DNA of 64,000 bases, from positions 1 through 64,000 of the forward strand of contig CH672374.1 of NCBI GenBank assembly GCA_000153385.1, read 5' to 3'. A model generated the notes under the pieces. It worked only from the letters and a program-made list of their open reading frames with translations, made no database searches and was not told where the DNA came from. Shown here one piece after another: positions 34,471-43,347 of the stretch (within the stretch, counting starts at the first letter, position 1; every line of letters starts with the position of its first letter). This DNA is from Flavobacteria bacterium BBFL7. Lineage in GTDB: Bacteria > Bacteroidota > Bacteroidia > Flavobacteriales > Flavobacteriaceae. A program made the translations under genes and the position numbers.

Positions 34471-35871
34471 ATGACAACCACAGACTTTAAACAAACTACG
34501 ATATCAAAAGATGTCTCCTTAACTGGTGTAGGATTACATACGGGTAATGAGGTGACGTTAGTTTTTAAACCAGCCCCAGCAAATCATGGCTATAAATTCC
34601 AACGCGTGGATTTAGAAGGACAGCCAGTTATTGAAGCTGATGCAAATTATGTAACAGAAACTAAGCGAGGAACTACCTTAGATAAAAATGGTGTGCATAT
34701 CAATACTTGTGAACATGTATTAGCAGCATTAGTTGGATTAGAGATAGACAACTGTCTTATTGAAATTAATAATAGTGAACCACCTATAATGGATGGTTCT
34801 TCAAAATTCTTTATAGAAGCGATAGAAGAGGCTGGCACGGTCACACTAGATGATTATCGTAAAGAATATGTGGTTAAAGATGTCATTTCCTACCGTGATG
34901 AAGAATCAGGTAGTGAAATTATAATCATGCCTTCAGACTCTTATCAAGTGACAACAATGGTAGATTTTGGTACTAAAGTATTAGGTACTCAGAACGCTAC
35001 TTTAGAGAAATTATCGGATTTCAAATCTGAAATATCCGACTCTAGGACCTTTAGTTTCTTGCATGAGATTGAAATGCTATTAGAACATGGTCTAATTAAA
35101 GGTGGAGATTTAAACAATGCCATTGTATATGTAGATAAGGAGTTATCTCCTAAAACTATGGAGAGTCTTAAAAAAGCATTTAATAAAGATGATATTTCTG
35201 TAAAACCTAATGGTATTTTAGATAATCTCACCTTACATCACCCTAATGAAGCAGCACGTCATAAATTATTAGACGTTATTGGTGATCTTGCTTTAATAGG
35301 AACTCGAATTAGAGGAAAAGTTATCGCAAATAAGCCAGGTCATTTTGTGAACACTCAATTTGCAAAAAAACTATCTAAGCTTATTAAGTTAGAAGCACGT
35401 AATAATGTTCCTAAAATAGACTTGAATAAGGAGCCATTAATGGATGTGGTAAAAATTATGGAGGTATTACCTCATAGACCACCATTTCTATTAATAGATA
35501 AAATATTTGAATTATCAGATAGCCACGTCATAGGTTGTAAAAATGTAACCATGAATGAGCAGTTTTTTAACGGTCACTTTCCTGGCGCACCTGTGATGCC
35601 TGGTGTCTTGATTGTTGAAGCTATGGCTCAAACTGGTGGTATACTCGTATTGAGTACAGTACCAGACCCAGAAAATTATTTAACGTTCTTCATGAAAATG
35701 GATAATGTAAAGTTCAAGCGCAAAGTTTCTCCAGGAGACACGCTTATATTTAAATGTGATTTGATAACACCTATAAGAAGAGGTATCTGTCACATGCAAG
35801 CTTATGCTTATGCAAACGGTGTACTATGTGCCGAGGCTGAGTTAATGGCACAAATCTCAAAAGTAAAATAA
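34471..35871 (+). CDS. lpxC/fabZ: bifunctional LpxC deacetylase / FabZ dehydratase
   Basis: 466 residues fusing two enzymes, a hallmark of Bacteroidetes. Residues 1-305 are LpxC, the zinc deacetylase committing UDP-acyl-GlcNAc to lipid A: SLTGVGLHTG, NTCEHVLAAL and PNEAARHKLLDVIGDLALIG provide zinc and catalytic residues. Residues about 318-466 are FabZ, the hydroxyacyl-ACP dehydratase: LPHRPPFLLIDKI and NGHFPGAPVMPGVLIVEAMA with the catalytic His. Overlaps lpxA by one base (TAATG). Confidence 0.96.
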   Translation: MTTTDFKQTTISKDVSLTGVGLHTGNEVTLVFKPAPANHGYKFQRVDLEGQPVIEADANYVTETKRGTTLDKNGVHINTCEHVLAALVGLEIDNCLIEINNSEPPIMDGSSKFFIEAIEEAGTVTLDDYRKEYVVKDVISYRDEESGSEIIIMPSDSYQVTTMVDFGTKVLGTQNATLEKLSDFKSEISDSRTFSFLHEIEMLLEHGLIKGGDLNNAIVYVDKELSPKTMESLKKAFNKDDISVKPNGILDNLTLHHPNEAARHKLLDVIGDLALIGTRIRGKVIANKPGHFVNTQFAKKLSKLIKLEARNNVPKIDLNKEPLMDVVKIMEVLPHRPPFLLIDKIFELSDSHVIGCKNVTMNEQFFNGHFPGAPVMPGVLIVEAMAQTGGILVLSTVPDPENYLTFFMKMDNVKFKRKVSPGDTLIFKCDLITPIRRGICHMQAYAYANGVLCAEAELMAQISKVK

Positions 35872-36656
35872 TGAATCAACCATTAGCATACGTACATCCA
35901 GGAGCAAAAATTGCCAAGAATGTAGTTATAGAACCATTTACAACTATCCATAATGATGTCATCATAGGTGAAGGAACATGGATAGGTTCAAACGTGACCA
36001 TTATGGAAGGTGCTCGCATTGGTAAAAATGTTAGTATTTTTCCAGGTGCAGTAATTAGCGCAATCCCTCAGGATAAGAAATTTGAAGATGAAGATACCAC
36101 CACAGTGATTGGTGATAACACTACTATTAGAGAATGTGTAACCATCAATCGTGGAACTTCTGACCGTATGAAAACGGTTATCGGTAAAAATTGTTGGATT
36201 ATGGCTTATTGCCATATTGCGCACGATTGTATTGTAGGTGATAACTGTATATTCTCAAATAATAGTACACTTGCAGGACATATTACGGTAGGTGATCATG
36301 TTGTGCTCGCAGGAATGGCAGCAGTTCAACAGTTTTGTCAGATAGGTAGCCATGCGTTTGTGACAGGTGGATCTTTAGTAAGAAAAGATGTTCCACCTTT
36401 TGTAAAAGCTGGTCGTGAACCTCTAAGTTATGTGGGAATTAATTCTGTGGGATTAAGAAGAAGAGGCTTTGAATTAGAGAAAATCAGAGAAATTCAAGAT
36501 ATTTACCGCATTCTTTATCAAAAGAATTATAACGTTTCTCAAGCTGTTCAAATTATTGAGGCAGAAATGAGTGCAACAAATGAAAGAGACGAAATTATAG
36601 AATTTATAAAAAACTCAAAGCGAGGTATCATGAGAGGATACGTAGCTAGTAATTAA
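35871..36656 (+). CDS. lpxA: UDP-N-acetylglucosamine O-acyltransferase
   Basis: 261 residues, usual length. First step of lipid A synthesis. Hexapeptide repeats (ARIGKNVSIFPGAVIS) form the beta-helix; the catalytic His sits in YCHIAHDCIVGDNC (about 122). The C-terminal helical part begins GLRRRGFELEKIREIQD. Start overlaps the lpxC/fabZ stop, so translation is probably coupled. Confidence 0.95.
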   Translation: MNQPLAYVHPGAKIAKNVVIEPFTTIHNDVIIGEGTWIGSNVTIMEGARIGKNVSIFPGAVISAIPQDKKFEDEDTTTVIGDNTTIRECVTINRGTSDRMKTVIGKNCWIMAYCHIAHDCIVGDNCIFSNNSTLAGHITVGDHVVLAGMAAVQQFCQIGSHAFVTGGSLVRKDVPPFVKAGREPLSYVGINSVGLRRRGFELEKIREIQDIYRILYQKNYNVSQAVQIIEAEMSATNERDEIIEFIKNSKRGIMRGYVASN

Positions 36657-36662
36657 TACATT

Positions 36663-37226
36663 ATGGCAAGTACAAGCGACATTAGAAAAGGATTGTGTAT
36701 TCGATACAATCACGATATTTATAAAATTGTTGAATTTTTACATGTTAAACCAGGTAAAGGACCAGCATTTGTTAGAACTAAATTAAAAAGTGTAACTAAT
36801 GGAAAAGTGATTGATAATACTTTTTCTGCTGGGCATAAGATTGAAGATATCAGAGTAGAGACTCAATCTTTTCAGTTTCTTTATCAAGATCCTGAAGGAT
36901 ACCACTTCATGAATACGGATACGTATGAACAAATTCAATTACAAGAATCTGTATTAGATGCGCCAGGACTATTGAAGGAAGGCGAAGTAGTTAAAATTCA
37001 AATTAACACTGAAGATGATTCGCCATTATCTGTAGACATGCCGCAGTATGTAGTGTTAGAAGTAACGGCTACAGAACCTGGACTTAAAGGTAATACTGCT
37101 ACAAACGCTACTAAACCTGCTACAGTTGAAACAGGAGCTGAGGTAAATGTTCCTCTTTTTATCAATGAAGGTGATAAAATACGTATCGATACAGATAAAG
37201 GTGCGTACCATGAGCGCATGAAGTAA
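36663..37226 (+). CDS. efp: translation elongation factor P
   Basis: 187 residues. EF-P relieves ribosome stalling at proline runs. KOW-like domain I has VKPGKGPAFVRTKLK with the loop Lys at about 34; OB domains follow, ending with the signature VPLFINEGDKIRIDTDKG. Embedded in the lipid A cluster, six bases after lpxA, as in other Flavobacteriaceae. Confidence 0.96.
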   Translation: MASTSDIRKGLCIRYNHDIYKIVEFLHVKPGKGPAFVRTKLKSVTNGKVIDNTFSAGHKIEDIRVETQSFQFLYQDPEGYHFMNTDTYEQIQLQESVLDAPGLLKEGEVVKIQINTEDDSPLSVDMPQYVVLEVTATEPGLKGNTATNATKPATVETGAEVNVPLFINEGDKIRIDTDKGAYHERMK

Positions 37227-37229
37227 TAC

Positions 37230-38156
37230 ATGAAATTTTCACAAACACATCGCTTAAAAGATATCGCTGCACTCATTGAATGTGAGTATGTAGGTGATGA
37301 TCAATTCCCGGTCACCGGCATGAATGAGATTCATGTAGTAACACCAGGTGATATTGTGTTTGTTGATCATCCTAAGTACTATGATAAAGCATTACAAAGT
37401 GACGCAACCATAGTTTTAATCAATAAAAAAGTAGCTGCGCCAGCTGGTAAAGCTCTTCTAATATCAGATGATCCATTTAGAGATTTCAATAAATTAACTC
37501 AACATTTTGCTCCGTTTAACGCTTTCGCGAAAGCAAATACCAATCCACCCATAGTTGGTATAGGAACTATTATACAACCCAATGTTTTTTTAGGTAATGA
37601 TGTTGTGATAGGAAATAATTGTGTTATCCATAGCAATGTGTCGATTAATGATCGATGTGTCGTAGGTGATAACGTAACGATTCACTCGGGTACCGTATTA
37701 GGTGCTGATGCGTTTTATTATAAGCGTAGACCAGATGGATATGATAAATTATTAAGTAATGGTCGTGTTATTATAGAAGACGATGTTGAGGTAGGTAGCT
37801 TATGCACAATTGATCGTGGTGTTAGTGGTGATACCACAATAGGATCAGGTAGTAAATTAGATAATCAAGTTCATATAGGGCACGATACAGTTATAGGAAA
37901 ACATGTACTTATCGCTAGTCAAACAGGTATTTCTGGTTGTGTGATTATAGAAGATGAGGTGAAGATATGGGGACAAGTCGGTATACGCAGTGACGTTCGA
38001 CTAGGAAAAGGATGTGAAATAATGGCACAAAGTGGTGTCTCAAAAGATGTTAAACCAGGTGATGTGTTATTTGGTTCACCAGCTTCAAATGCTAAAGAAA
38101 AGTTTAGAGAGCTGGCTGCTATCAGAATGTTACCTAACTTTATCAAAAATAATTAA
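37230..38156 (+). CDS. second LpxD-like acyltransferase
   Basis: 308 residues, a paralogue of lpxD in the same cluster. N-terminal domain (IVFVDHPKYYDKALQSDAT) and hexapeptide helix (VVIGNNCVIHSNVSINDRC) match LpxD, and the His motif QVHIGHDTVIGKH is kept. It may add a different acyl chain or have taken another sugar nucleotide substrate. A palindrome copy encodes NAFAKANT (about 98). It starts three bases after efp. Confidence 0.88.
   Translation: MKFSQTHRLKDIAALIECEYVGDDQFPVTGMNEIHVVTPGDIVFVDHPKYYDKALQSDATIVLINKKVAAPAGKALLISDDPFRDFNKLTQHFAPFNAFAKANTNPPIVGIGTIIQPNVFLGNDVVIGNNCVIHSNVSINDRCVVGDNVTIHSGTVLGADAFYYKRRPDGYDKLLSNGRVIIEDDVEVGSLCTIDRGVSGDTTIGSGSKLDNQVHIGHDTVIGKHVLIASQTGISGCVIIEDEVKIWGQVGIRSDVRLGKGCEIMAQSGVSKDVKPGDVLFGSPASNAKEKFRELAAIRMLPNFIKNN
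37520..37534. repeat. iterated palindrome, in the second lpxD
   Basis: CGCTTTCGCGAAAGC in the frame encoding NAFAKAN. Confidence 0.75.
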
Positions 38157-38531
38157 ATGTCAGCAACAGCTAAAAAAATTGTAAGAGCGTTTTTAGATTC
38201 AGATATGTTTATCAACCCTGAATTATTTAAAGATTTCATACATCCCGATTTTAGAACGCACTGGCACGCAAGTTCTGGTTATAGAGAATATAACTATAAG
38301 GAATACTATAGATTAACTGAATCTACTGCGTCATCATATGAAAGTATGAGAACAGAAGTGACGCATATGATCAGTGAAAAAGATGAAGTAGCTGCACGAT
38401 TTACAGTGTTTGTAAAAACCGTAGAAAATCCTCGAGAAGAAATACCTATAGGTTATTTTATTTCTATCTTTAAAGTCTCAGAAAATAAAATTATAGAGAT
38501 TCATCAAACAAGTCACCCGAGCGAAAATTAA
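38157..38531 (+). CDS. NTF2/SnoaL-like protein
   Basis: 124 residues beginning immediately after the previous stop codon. A cone-shaped NTF2-like fold is suggested by the helix-strand order KKIVRAFLDSD, LFKDFIHPDFRTHW, then EVAARFTVFVKT and IGYFISIFKV. Such proteins are enzymes or ligand binders; no substrate can be named. Last gene of the lpx run before sucD. Confidence 0.7.
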   Translation: MSATAKKIVRAFLDSDMFINPELFKDFIHPDFRTHWHASSGYREYNYKEYYRLTESTASSYESMRTEVTHMISEKDEVAARFTVFVKTVENPREEIPIGYFISIFKVSENKIIEIHQTSHPSEN

Positions 38532-38562
38532 AATAAATAAAACTCAACTTAAATATATATAA

Positions 38563-39435
38563 ATGAGCGTTTTAGTAAACAAAGATTCTAAAATTATAGT
38601 ACAAGGTTTCACTGGTAGTGAAGGAACATTCCACGCTGGCCAGATGATTGAATATGGTACAAACGTAGTAGGTGGAGTAACACCAGGTAAAGGTGGTCAG
38701 ACTCACTTAGATAAGCCTGTTTTCAACACTGTTTCTGAAGCGGTTGAGAAAGTTGGAGCAAATGTAACCATCATTTTTGTACCGCCAGCATTTGCTGCAG
38801 ATGCAATTATGGAAGCTGCAGATGCAGGAATTGAGGTAATTATTACTATTACTGAAGGTATTCCAGTAGCTGACATGGTAAAAGCTGCAGATTATATAAA
38901 AGAAAAAAACTGTCGTTTAGTTGGTCCTAACTGTCCAGGTGTTATTACTCCAGGTGAGGCAAAAGTAGGTATCATGCCAGGTTTTGTATTTAAAAAAGGA
39001 AAAGTAGGTATCGTTTCAAAATCAGGTACTCTTACTTATGAAGCATCTGACCAAGTTGTAAAACAAGGATATGGTATTTCTACAGCAATAGGTATTGGTG
39101 GTGATCCTATCATAGGGACTACTACTAAAGAAGCAGTAGAGTTATTTATGAATGATCCAGAAACTGAAGCTATCGTTATGATAGGTGAGATAGGTGGACA
39201 ATTAGAAGCAGACGCTGCACAATGGATTAAAGCTACTGGTAATAAGAAACCAGTTATAGGTTTTATCGCAGGAGAAACAGCTCCGGCTGGTCGTACAATG
39301 GGGCATGCAGGTGCAATTGTAGGTGGATCTGAAGATACAGCGCAAGCTAAAAAAGCAATCATGAGAGAATCAGGAATTCACGTTGTAGATTCTCCAGCAG
39401 AGATAGGTAAAAAAGTAGCTGAAGTATTAGGCTAA
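38563..39435 (+). CDS. sucD: succinyl-CoA synthetase, alpha subunit
   Basis: 290 residues. CoA-binding domain with [15 protein letters not shown], then TITEGIP, GPNCPG and the phospho-His loop [13 protein letters not shown] with His248. Partner of SucC (22790). Its position behind the lipid A genes rather than next to sucC is usual in this group. A strong terminator follows. Confidence 0.97.
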   Translation: MSVLVNKDSKIIVQGFTGSEGTFHAGQMIEYGTNVVGGVTPGKGGQTHLDKPVFNTVSEAVEKVGANVTIIFVPPAFAADAIMEAADAGIEVIITITEGIPVADMVKAADYIKEKNCRLVGPNCPGVITPGEAKVGIMPGFVFKKGKVGIVSKSGTLTYEASDQVVKQGYGISTAIGIGGDPIIGTTTKEAVELFMNDPETEAIVMIGEIGGQLEADAAQWIKATGNKKPVIGFIAGETAPAGRTMGHAGAIVGGSEDTAQAKKAIMRESGIHVVDSPAEIGKKVAEVLG

Positions 39436-39449
39436 TTTTTAATTCATAT

Positions 39450-39491
39450 AGTCTAGGCTTTTCTTAGTTTAAGAGAAGTCTAGACTTTTTT
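39450..39491 (+). terminator. terminator of sucD
   Basis: AGTCTAGGCTTTTCTTA-GTT-TAAGAGAAGTCTAGACT, a 17 pair stem with one G-T pair or so, then a T run. Confidence 0.85.
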
Positions 39492-39504
39492 AATTAAACC
39501 AACT

Positions 39505-40251
39505 ATGAAATTACTCGAAGGAAAAACAGCTCTTATAACAGGAGCAAGTAGAGGTATAGGTAAAGGAATTGCACAAGTTTATGCACAGCATGGAGCAAAT
39601 GTAGCTTTTACTTATAGTAGTTCTGAAGGACCAGCTTTAGAACTAGAAAAAGAACTGACAGCACTAGGCATACAAGCTAAAGCTTATAAAAGTAATGCTG
39701 CTAGTTTTCAAGAATCTCAAGATCTAGTTGAAGAGGTTGTTAAAGATTTTGGTACCGTTGATATTCTAATCAACAACGCAGGTATTACAAAGGATAACTT
39801 GTTAATGCGTATTAGCGAGGAAGACTTTGATCAAGTAATTGAAGTTAACCTTAAGTCTGTTTTCAACATGACTAAAGCTGTTCAACGTACCATGTTGAAA
39901 AAACGCTCAGGTAGTATTATTAACATGAGTAGTGTAGTAGGAGTTAAAGGTAATGCTGGACAGACTAACTATGCAGCCAGTAAAGCAGGAATTATAGGTT
40001 TTTCAAAATCTGTCGCGCTCGAATTGGGATCTAGAAATATAAGATGTAACTCCATAGCTCCAGGATTTATCGAGACTGAAATGACCGGTAAATTAAATGA
40101 AGAAGTTGTTCAAGGCTGGAGAGATGCTATTCCATTAAAACGTGGTGGTTCCCCAGAAGATGTTGCAAACGCTTGTGTGTTTTTAGGTAGTGATTTATCG
40201 ACATATGTTACGGGTCAGACACTTAATGTGGATGGTGGTATGCTCACTTAA
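39505..40251 (+). CDS. fabG: 3-oxoacyl-[ACP] reductase
   Basis: 248 residues. NADPH-dependent ketoreduction in fatty acid synthesis. GASRGIGKGIA (nucleotide site), NNAGIT, catalytic Ser in NMSSVVG and Tyr/Lys in NYAASKAG (Tyr about 156) are all present, and the end TGQTLNVDGGMLT is typical. Confidence 0.94.
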   Translation: MKLLEGKTALITGASRGIGKGIAQVYAQHGANVAFTYSSSEGPALELEKELTALGIQAKAYKSNAASFQESQDLVEEVVKDFGTVDILINNAGITKDNLLMRISEEDFDQVIEVNLKSVFNMTKAVQRTMLKKRSGSIINMSSVVGVKGNAGQTNYAASKAGIIGFSKSVALELGSRNIRCNSIAPGFIETEMTGKLNEEVVQGWRDAIPLKRGGSPEDVANACVFLGSDLSTYVTGQTLNVDGGMLT

Positions 40252-40266
40252 TAAATAGACTACTTT

Positions 40267-42288
40267 ATGACTGTATTATGGATTATTCTTGCGGCTATTG
40301 TTGCAGCCCTTGTAGCCTTATTCCAGTATGGTTATATATTTTCTACTAAAAGTAATAACAAAAAAAAACCGTGGTTTACCTTATTGAGGTTTCTCACGGT
40401 TTTTACTATTTTAATATTATTATTAGATCTAAAGTTTGATAAAACCACTTATCAGACGATAAAACCATTATTGTTGCTAGAATTAGATAATTCTAGTTCT
40501 ATAGTGCAATTAAATGCTAATGAAGAATTAAAAGCAGATTACAATTCTTTAATCAATCACCCATCTATTCAGGAAAATTTTGAGATTCAAAGCTATAAGT
40601 TTTCTCATAACTTAGCTCAATTAGACAGTATTACATTTACTGGCTCTGAAACGAATATCTATGATGCGGTAGTACAACCTCAAAAGTTTTTTAAAGATCG
40701 TAATAAAGCTATAGTCCTGTTAACAGATGGAAATCAGACCAGCGGCAATAATTACAGCTATGCATCTATAGATACAAAGTCTGCTATATATCCTATCATA
40801 TATGGTGATACGACTAATTATCCGGACCTAAAGATCACACAGATAAATGTGAATCGTTATTCATATTTAAATAACGAATTTCCTGTAGAAATATTCACTT
40901 CTTATACTGGTTCAGATGCTATAACTACTCAGTTTAAAATAAAGAGTGGTAATACCACATTACATCAAGAGCAAATACGTTTTTCTAAAGAAAACTCTTC
41001 TAGAATCATTAACCTCAACCTAACGAGCAAAAAGGTCGGTACTCAATCCTTAAAAGCGACTATCACACCGCTCAGTATAGAAAAAAACACGTCTAATAAC
41101 GATCGCAATTTTGCGGTAGAAGTAATTGATCAACAAACTAAGGTCTTGATATTGAGTGATGTGATGCATCCAGATCTAGCAGCTCTTAAAAAAGCGATAG
41201 CCTCCAATCAACAGCGCGATGTTAGTATTCAAAATACAGGTGATAATCCTGATTTGAATGAGTACAATATGGTGATATTTTATAGCCCAGATAACGCTTT
41301 CGCGAAAGCGTATAACCAAGCCAAACTGCTTAATAAAAATACCTGGACAATAACTGGTCCTAGTACAGATTACGACTTCTTAAATAGCAAAGTATCATCT
41401 TATAGTATTGAAAAAGATGAAGAAGTGGATGAAGTCCAGCCTATTTTAAACACTTCTTATACAACATTTAATCTAGAGGATTTGGCTTACGAAGATTATC
41501 CTCCAGTGCAAGTACCGTTTGGAGCAGTAAGGATGAATACAGCACCAGATATTTTAATGTACAAGTCTATAGGAGATGTGCAGACTCAACAACCTTTATG
41601 GTTTACCTATGAAGATAATAATACCAGACATGCTGTCTTACTAGCCGAAGGATTCTGGAGATGGCGTGCGCAAAGTTATTTAGATCAAAAAGACTTTAAA
41701 AATTGGGATGATCTAGTAGGTAGTCAGGTACAATACCTGGCCTCTAATAAAAGGCGTAACCGATTAGAACTAGATTATGAGACCTTTTATTATCAAAATC
41801 AGGAAATCATTATCAATGCGCAGTACTTAGATAAAAACTATGAATTTGAGGATAATGCAATTATAAATATGACTTTAATTCATAAAGGGAATAGTCAACG
41901 TATAGTGCGACCATTTATACTAGAAGGCAATAGTTATACGGTCGATTTAAGTGGTCTAGAAGCTGGTGATTATAGATTCACGGTAAAAGTTGAAAATGAT
42001 CAGTTAAATAAAAGTGGTGCTTTAAGTATTTTAGAATTTGATGTAGAGAAACAATTCATCAGTGCACAGGATACTGGCATGAAGCAATTGCTAGGTGTCT
42101 ATGGTGTTTACTATCAAGGCCAAATAGATCGTTTAGTTACTCAATTACTACAAAATCCGTTATTGAAACCGGTGGAACGTGCTAGTACTAGCTATGCTAG
42201 TTTAATAGATTGGAAATATTTATTAGGTATTATTATGCTATTATTAGGGCTAGAATGGTTCTTGAGAAAGTACAGTGGTCTAATTTAA
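40267..42288 (+). CDS. membrane protein with von Willebrand A-like domain
   Basis: 673 residues. Two N-terminal membrane helices (about 4-22 and 37-55), a von Willebrand A-like domain with a MIDAS-type LELDNSSS and LLTDGNQTSG (about 75-165), a large beta-rich region, and a C-terminal helix (650-668). The plan matches flavobacterial BatA-like membrane proteins of unknown role. A palindrome copy encodes DNAFAKAYN. Lies 15 bases after fabG. Confidence 0.8.
   Translation: MTVLWIILAAIVAALVALFQYGYIFSTKSNNKKKPWFTLLRFLTVFTILILLLDLKFDKTTYQTIKPLLLLELDNSSSIVQLNANEELKADYNSLINHPSIQENFEIQSYKFSHNLAQLDSITFTGSETNIYDAVVQPQKFFKDRNKAIVLLTDGNQTSGNNYSYASIDTKSAIYPIIYGDTTNYPDLKITQINVNRYSYLNNEFPVEIFTSYTGSDAITTQFKIKSGNTTLHQEQIRFSKENSSRIINLNLTSKKVGTQSLKATITPLSIEKNTSNNDRNFAVEVIDQQTKVLILSDVMHPDLAALKKAIASNQQRDVSIQNTGDNPDLNEYNMVIFYSPDNAFAKAYNQAKLLNKNTWTITGPSTDYDFLNSKVSSYSIEKDEEVDEVQPILNTSYTTFNLEDLAYEDYPPVQVPFGAVRMNTAPDILMYKSIGDVQTQQPLWFTYEDNNTRHAVLLAEGFWRWRAQSYLDQKDFKNWDDLVGSQVQYLASNKRRNRLELDYETFYYQNQEIIINAQYLDKNYEFEDNAIINMTLIHKGNSQRIVRPFILEGNSYTVDLSGLEAGDYRFTVKVENDQLNKSGALSILEFDVEKQFISAQDTGMKQLLGVYGVYYQGQIDRLVTQLLQNPLLKPVERASTSYASLIDWKYLLGIIMLLLGLEWFLRKYSGLI
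41295..41310. repeat. iterated palindrome, in the von Willebrand-like gene
   Basis: Perfect CGCTTTCGCGAAAGCG encoding NAFAKAY. Confidence 0.8.
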
Positions 42289-42404
42289 TAATAGAAATAG
42301 GTCGTTTTCCTTATTGATTCTTCACACAGCTTTTTAACTCTAGATTGCGATCCATTTACATCTTGTGTCGTATTTTAACACTCTCAAATTAAATTTAAAT
42401 TAAA

Positions 42405-43220
42405 ATGGAAAAATTACCCAAGGCAGGATTAGTTGCCATCATAGCTGTTGTTTTATTAATTATTGTTATTCTTAAAAGTTCAGTGGTAATAGGCGCAGGA
42501 CAAGCTGGAGTTTTATTTAAGACTTTAGGAAATGGTGTAGATTTAGAAAACACGTATGGAGAAGGTTTTCACATCATTGCACCATGGAATGATATGATTA
42601 TATATCCTACCAGACAACAGTCTATATCTGATAAAATGCAAGTATTATCAGTAAATGGATTAGAAGTAAAAGTAGATGCAACTGTTTGGTACATGCCAGA
42701 ATATGACAAGCTTCCTTTTCTACATCAGGAAAAAGGTCGCCAATATGAATCAGAGATTCTAGCTCCGGCTATAAGTGCAGCGGCACGTAGTGTTGTAGGT
42801 CGTTATACACCAGAGCAATTATATTCTAGTAAACGTGATGTGATTCAAGCCGAAATATTAGAAGAAGTTCAAAAAGAACTTGAAACACAATATGTAATTG
42901 TAAATCGAGTACTGGTTAAAGATGTAACCTTACCGATAAAAATTAAAGAGGCGATCGAGCGCAAGTTAAAACAAGAACAGGAATCATTAGAATATGAGTT
43001 CCGTTTAACAAAAGCAACTAAAGAAGCAGAACGTCAAAAAATTGATGCAGAAGGTAAAGCGGTAGCAAACCGTATCTTAAGTGCTTCACTTACAGACAAG
43101 ATTTTAACTGAAAAAGGAATTGAAGCAACACTGATGCTTTCGCAATCTCCTAATTCAAAAGTTATTGTAATAGGTGGTAGCGAGAGCGGTGGTTTACCGA
43201 TTATCTTAGGAAATCAGTAA
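42405..43220 (+). CDS. prohibitin / band-7 family protein
   Basis: 271 residues. One N-terminal membrane helix (9-29) then an SPFH domain (VVIGAGQAGVLFKTLGNGV ... VDATVWYMPEYDKL) and a coiled-coil stretch (KLKQEQESLEYEFRLTKATK). Such proteins form rings in the inner membrane and act with proteases. Single gene with its own terminator. Confidence 0.9.
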   Translation: MEKLPKAGLVAIIAVVLLIIVILKSSVVIGAGQAGVLFKTLGNGVDLENTYGEGFHIIAPWNDMIIYPTRQQSISDKMQVLSVNGLEVKVDATVWYMPEYDKLPFLHQEKGRQYESEILAPAISAAARSVVGRYTPEQLYSSKRDVIQAEILEEVQKELETQYVIVNRVLVKDVTLPIKIKEAIERKLKQEQESLEYEFRLTKATKEAERQKIDAEGKAVANRILSASLTDKILTEKGIEATLMLSQSPNSKVIVIGGSESGGLPIILGNQ

Positions 43221-43242
43221 CTTATATAATACTTATAATAAG

Positions 43243-43275
43243 AAGCGCAAATCGTGAGATTTGCGCTTTTTTTAT
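43243..43275 (+). terminator. terminator of the prohibitin gene
   Basis: AAGCGCAAATC-GTG-AGATTTGCGCTT followed by a T run. Confidence 0.9.
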
Positions 43276-43347
43276 TTGCTCAACTTATTGTAAAATAAAG
43301 TGTTGTTGTTTTATTTCCTACTTTTATAGTACAATAAAACTATCGTG

